This document shows, one piece after another, positions 61,859 to 64,000 of a stretch of DNA of 64,000 nt; the first letter of the stretch is position 1; each line of letters begins with the position of its first letter. This stretch comes from an uncultured Coriobacteriaceae bacterium (GTDB taxonomy: Bacteria > Actinomycetota > Coriobacteriia > Coriobacteriales > Coriobacteriaceae), in the NCBI GenBank assembly GCA_944320725.1, contig CALUIM010000004.1:1-64000 (forward strand), given 5' to 3'. The position numbers and the translations under genes were made by a program. Below the pieces are notes generated by a model. It worked only from the letters and a program-made list of their open reading frames with translations. It was not told the origin of the DNA and searched no databases.

Positions 61859-62794
61859 ATGCACACCAATGTTGATCTCGCTATTCTCGGAGGCGGAGCC
61901 GCTGGCTATTCCGCTGCCATTTATGCCGCGCGTGCAAATCTGTCGACTGTGGTGTTTGAGCAAGCAATGCCCGGAGGCCAGATTACGACAACCGACATCA
62001 TAGAAAACTATCCCGGAATTCCAAGCATTTCCGGCGCTGAACTTGGCATGCGTTTTCAGGAACACGCTGATGCGGCAGGCGCTGAAACGCGGTATTCTTC
62101 GGTCGGTGCGATTGCGCACAATGCTGATGGCTCGTTTACGCTGACGTACGACGCTGGTGAAACCCTTTCGGCTAAAGCGCTTATCGTGGCTACGGGAGCG
62201 GTCCCGCGCCCAGTAGGGTTTACCGGTGAGGATACCTATAAGGGACGGGGCGTTTCTTACTGCGCAACCTGCGATGGGATGTTCTACAAGAACAAACAGG
62301 TGTTCGTAATTGGCGGCGGAAATGCCGCTTGTGAAGAAGGATTATTCTTAACGAACTTTGCCAGCCACGTCACGATGGTCATTCGTCGAGATGAGTTTCG
62401 GGCACCTCAGGGTATCGTAAATCGTCTGCTTGCCAATGAAAAGATTTCGGTGAAGTATGAAACGTCGATTGTTGAGCTTACTGGCGATGCGCTGCCGTCT
62501 GCGATTACGTTTCAGAATAATGCGACGGGTGAAGGATATACCGAGGAGTATGAACCCGGCTCGTTTGGGATCTTCGTCTTTGCCGGCACTGATCCTGTGA
62601 CGAATCTGGTTACCGACTTTGTCGAACTTGGTCGCGATGGCGGAATTCAAACAGACGATACCATGGGCACAAAGACGCCTGGTGTGTTTGCGGCAGGCGA
62701 CGTTCGTTCAAAGCGTCTACGTCAAGTCATAACGGCAGCATCTGATGGTGCGATTGCCGCAACATCGGCCTATGAGTATATCAAGTCACTCTAA
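61859..62794 (+). CDS. trxB: Thioredoxin reductase
   Basis: 311 residues. FAD-binding LGGGAAGYSAAIYAARA, redox pair CATCDG, NADPH-binding VIGGGNAACEEG, and C-terminal FAAGDVRSKRLRQVITAASDGAIAA. It reduces thioredoxin with NADPH. No thioredoxin gene is adjacent in the window. Confidence 0.94.
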   Translation: MHTNVDLAILGGGAAGYSAAIYAARANLSTVVFEQAMPGGQITTTDIIENYPGIPSISGAELGMRFQEHADAAGAETRYSSVGAIAHNADGSFTLTYDAGETLSAKALIVATGAVPRPVGFTGEDTYKGRGVSYCATCDGMFYKNKQVFVIGGGNAACEEGLFLTNFASHVTMVIRRDEFRAPQGIVNRLLANEKISVKYETSIVELTGDALPSAITFQNNATGEGYTEEYEPGSFGIFVFAGTDPVTNLVTDFVELGRDGGIQTDDTMGTKTPGVFAAGDVRSKRLRQVITAASDGAIAATSAYEYIKSL

Positions 62795-62869
62795 CATGAC
62801 GCAGAGTAAGCTGAATGCGTTTATATTCACGATAATATATCTTATGTAAAGTTAGCTTGAGTAAGAGAA

Positions 62870-62893
62870 AGGGCGGTCACAAGGCCGCCCTTC
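62870..62893. terminator. Bidirectional hairpin between trxB and the degV-family gene
   Basis: 8-bp perfect inverted repeat (62870-62877 with 62886-62893) around an 8-nt loop. It lies between two convergent genes and can stop both. Confidence 0.75.
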
Positions 62894-62909
62894 CCGGTTG
62901 AGCATGTAC

Positions 62910-63758
62910 CTACGCGTCTGTTCTGCCATACCCGATAATCAGACCAGACTGCTCGGCGTAATACGAACAAAGTCCGCCGCATGGAAGAATCTGGATCTCA
63001 GCACTGGGCCATGTCTCATGAATCTTATCTGCAAGCTCTTGAGCGCCTTTCTCGTTCTCAACATGATCGATAAAGACGAGCCCGCCCTGATATCCATCGC
63101 TCTTCATAGCGCTCACGATCTTGGCGACCGTCTTCTTGGAGCCACGCGTTGGCGCAACGATTTTAATCGTTCCCTCGCTGCTCGCAATACCCAAGATACG
63201 AATGCTGAGCTTGTTGGCAATCAGGCCCGCGGCTTTAGGCATGCGTCCCGATTTTGTGAGATTGTCATAGCTGCTCAACGAGAACAGTACTTGGGACGCT
63301 TCTTCAGCTTGGTCAATGAACGCACACGCGCCCTCGAATGTAGGATTGGTAGTTAGGTACCTATCTAATACCGTTACGAGATATTCAAGCTTGCCACCAG
63401 CCGCACGCGAATTGACGATATGGATGTTCCGCGGGCCCTCCTCTTCAACCAGCCCCTTGGCTATGACGGCGGCCTCGTAGCTTCCTGAAAGATTCGCCGA
63501 AATCGTGACGACGATGACGTTGTCCGCTAAGCGGAAGCGCTCCGCCCACTCCCCTGCGCTGGGGCACGCACTCGAGGATGCCGTGCTTTCAGCAGCTACC
63601 GCCCTGTTCAACGCGGAAACATCAAGCTGTTCGTTATCAACATACTCTTGAGATCCAACAAGCACTTTCAACGGTGCAACGGCATAGACGGTATCTGGCG
63701 CCTGAGGCGTGAATCCACGCAGATTGCAGCTTGAATCAGCAACGATTGCCCAGCTCAT
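62910..63758 (-). CDS. DegV family fatty-acid-binding protein
   Basis: 282 residues from 63758 (MSWAIVADSSCNL) with GAAAGG upstream; a longer frame to 63866 crosses the AT-rich promoter region. DegV motifs: VADSSCNLR, SSACPSAGEWAERF, VVTISANLSGSYEAA, SYDNLTKSGRMPKAAGLI. Members bind fatty acids and act with fatty-acid kinase FakA. The protein is cytosolic. The AT-rich 63,759-63,866 gap probably holds divergent promoters. Confidence 0.9.
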   Translation of the reverse strand: MSWAIVADSSCNLRGFTPQAPDTVYAVAPLKVLVGSQEYVDNEQLDVSALNRAVAAESTASSSACPSAGEWAERFRLADNVIVVTISANLSGSYEAAVIAKGLVEEEGPRNIHIVNSRAAGGKLEYLVTVLDRYLTTNPTFEGACAFIDQAEEASQVLFSLSSYDNLTKSGRMPKAAGLIANKLSIRILGIASSEGTIKIVAPTRGSKKTVAKIVSAMKSDGYQGGLVFIDHVENEKGAQELADKIHETWPSAEIQILPCGGLCSYYAEQSGLIIGYGRTDA

Positions 63759-63866
63759 GGTGCAGCCTTTCCGTAATGAATATCTACAGCAGCAGTATAT
63801 TCCATACGTAGTATTAATTACTAGATGATATGATACAGGATATTCGAATGCTATGCCGTTATTCAT

Positions 63867-64000
63867 ATGATTGAGAAGGTGAGCGGTATGCAGACTCCAA
63901 AAGTTATTCCGATGTCCGATTCTTCTGATCCCATTACGCAGCAGGATGTAACGCCGACGTTGCTACCCGATGCATTTCTTCAATCTGACATCTGCAATGT
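63867..64000 (+). CDS. Start of an unidentified gene, cut by the window end
   Basis: An open frame begins at ATG 63867 or, more likely, ATG 63888 behind GAGAAGGTGAGC and runs off the window. The visible residues (MQTPKVIPMSDSSDPITQQD onward) are polar and low in complexity; no family is recognisable. Divergent from the degV-family gene. Confidence 0.45.
   Translation, partial: MIEKVSGMQTPKVIPMSDSSDPITQQDVTPTLLPDAFLQSDICN

Overview
The window looks like a coriobacterial (Actinobacteria) chromosome, most probably Collinsella or a close relative, carrying a large foreign element. This rests on a core of about 60% G+C, the gene set and order of the core half, SOS boxes of the CGAAC-N4-GTTCG type, and an spoVS gene in a setting without other sporulation genes. 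The genus is inference; family-level calls come from recognisable protein motifs.

Region 1 (1 to about 21,590) is an integrative mobile element whose left end lies outside the window. It is visibly richer in G+C than the core (about 70% over much of its length). It has interrupted comEC: the 3' part of comEC, with the last membrane segments and the metallo-beta-lactamase domain, resumes at about 21,588. In order the element carries: a replication-initiator-like winged-helix gene with iteron-like repeats; a DUF6870-type gene; a tightly overlapping operon of three large serine recombinases plus a short, apparently catalytically dead recombinase-domain protein; a second DUF6870-type gene; parA-parB; a strong oriT candidate; a MobC-like protein and an HUH relaxase; small accessory genes; a five-gene overlapping defence operon (AAA ATPase, RloB, HNH-SAVED effector, CD-NTase, E2-like protein); an ArdC-type antirestriction gene; an AbiE toxin-antitoxin pair with a large palindromic operator; and a protein made of two fused RelB-like domains. 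No type IV secretion genes are visible, so the element is either mobilizable or carries its transfer genes to the left.

The defence operon (11,954-16,513) is the most interesting part. A consensus promoter with a palindromic operator precedes five genes, all overlapping their neighbours by 4 to 20 bases. The first two resemble RloA/RloB (AbiL-like). The last three are an E2-only CBASS system: HNH-SAVED effector, cyclase and E2 without an E1 or JAB protease. The arrangement suggests that two normally separate defence modules are expressed as one unit.

Region 2 (22,600-46,000) is a dense co-directional housekeeping block: holA, rpsT, lepA, dusB, hemW, two dnaJ-type genes (the first with a membrane C-terminus), mtaB, phoH, ybeY, dgkA, era, recO, rpsO, pnp, an RNase J gene, ftsK, a rodZ-like gene, a yajQ-type gene and rimO. 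Translation, ribosome maturation and RNA decay dominate.

Region 3 (46,100-64,000) holds pgsA, a cinA-type gene, the SOS-regulated recA-recX pair preceded by an unexplained array of 21-22 bp spaced repeats, rny with a GHKL ATPase and spoVS, then miaB-miaA-hflX. It continues with a convergent pair made of a membrane acyltransferase-like gene and lexA, a divergent lexA/yneA-like SOS promoter, nrdR, dut, a purine permease, an MGDG-synthase-like glycosyltransferase, trxB, a degV-family gene and the start of an unidentified gene.
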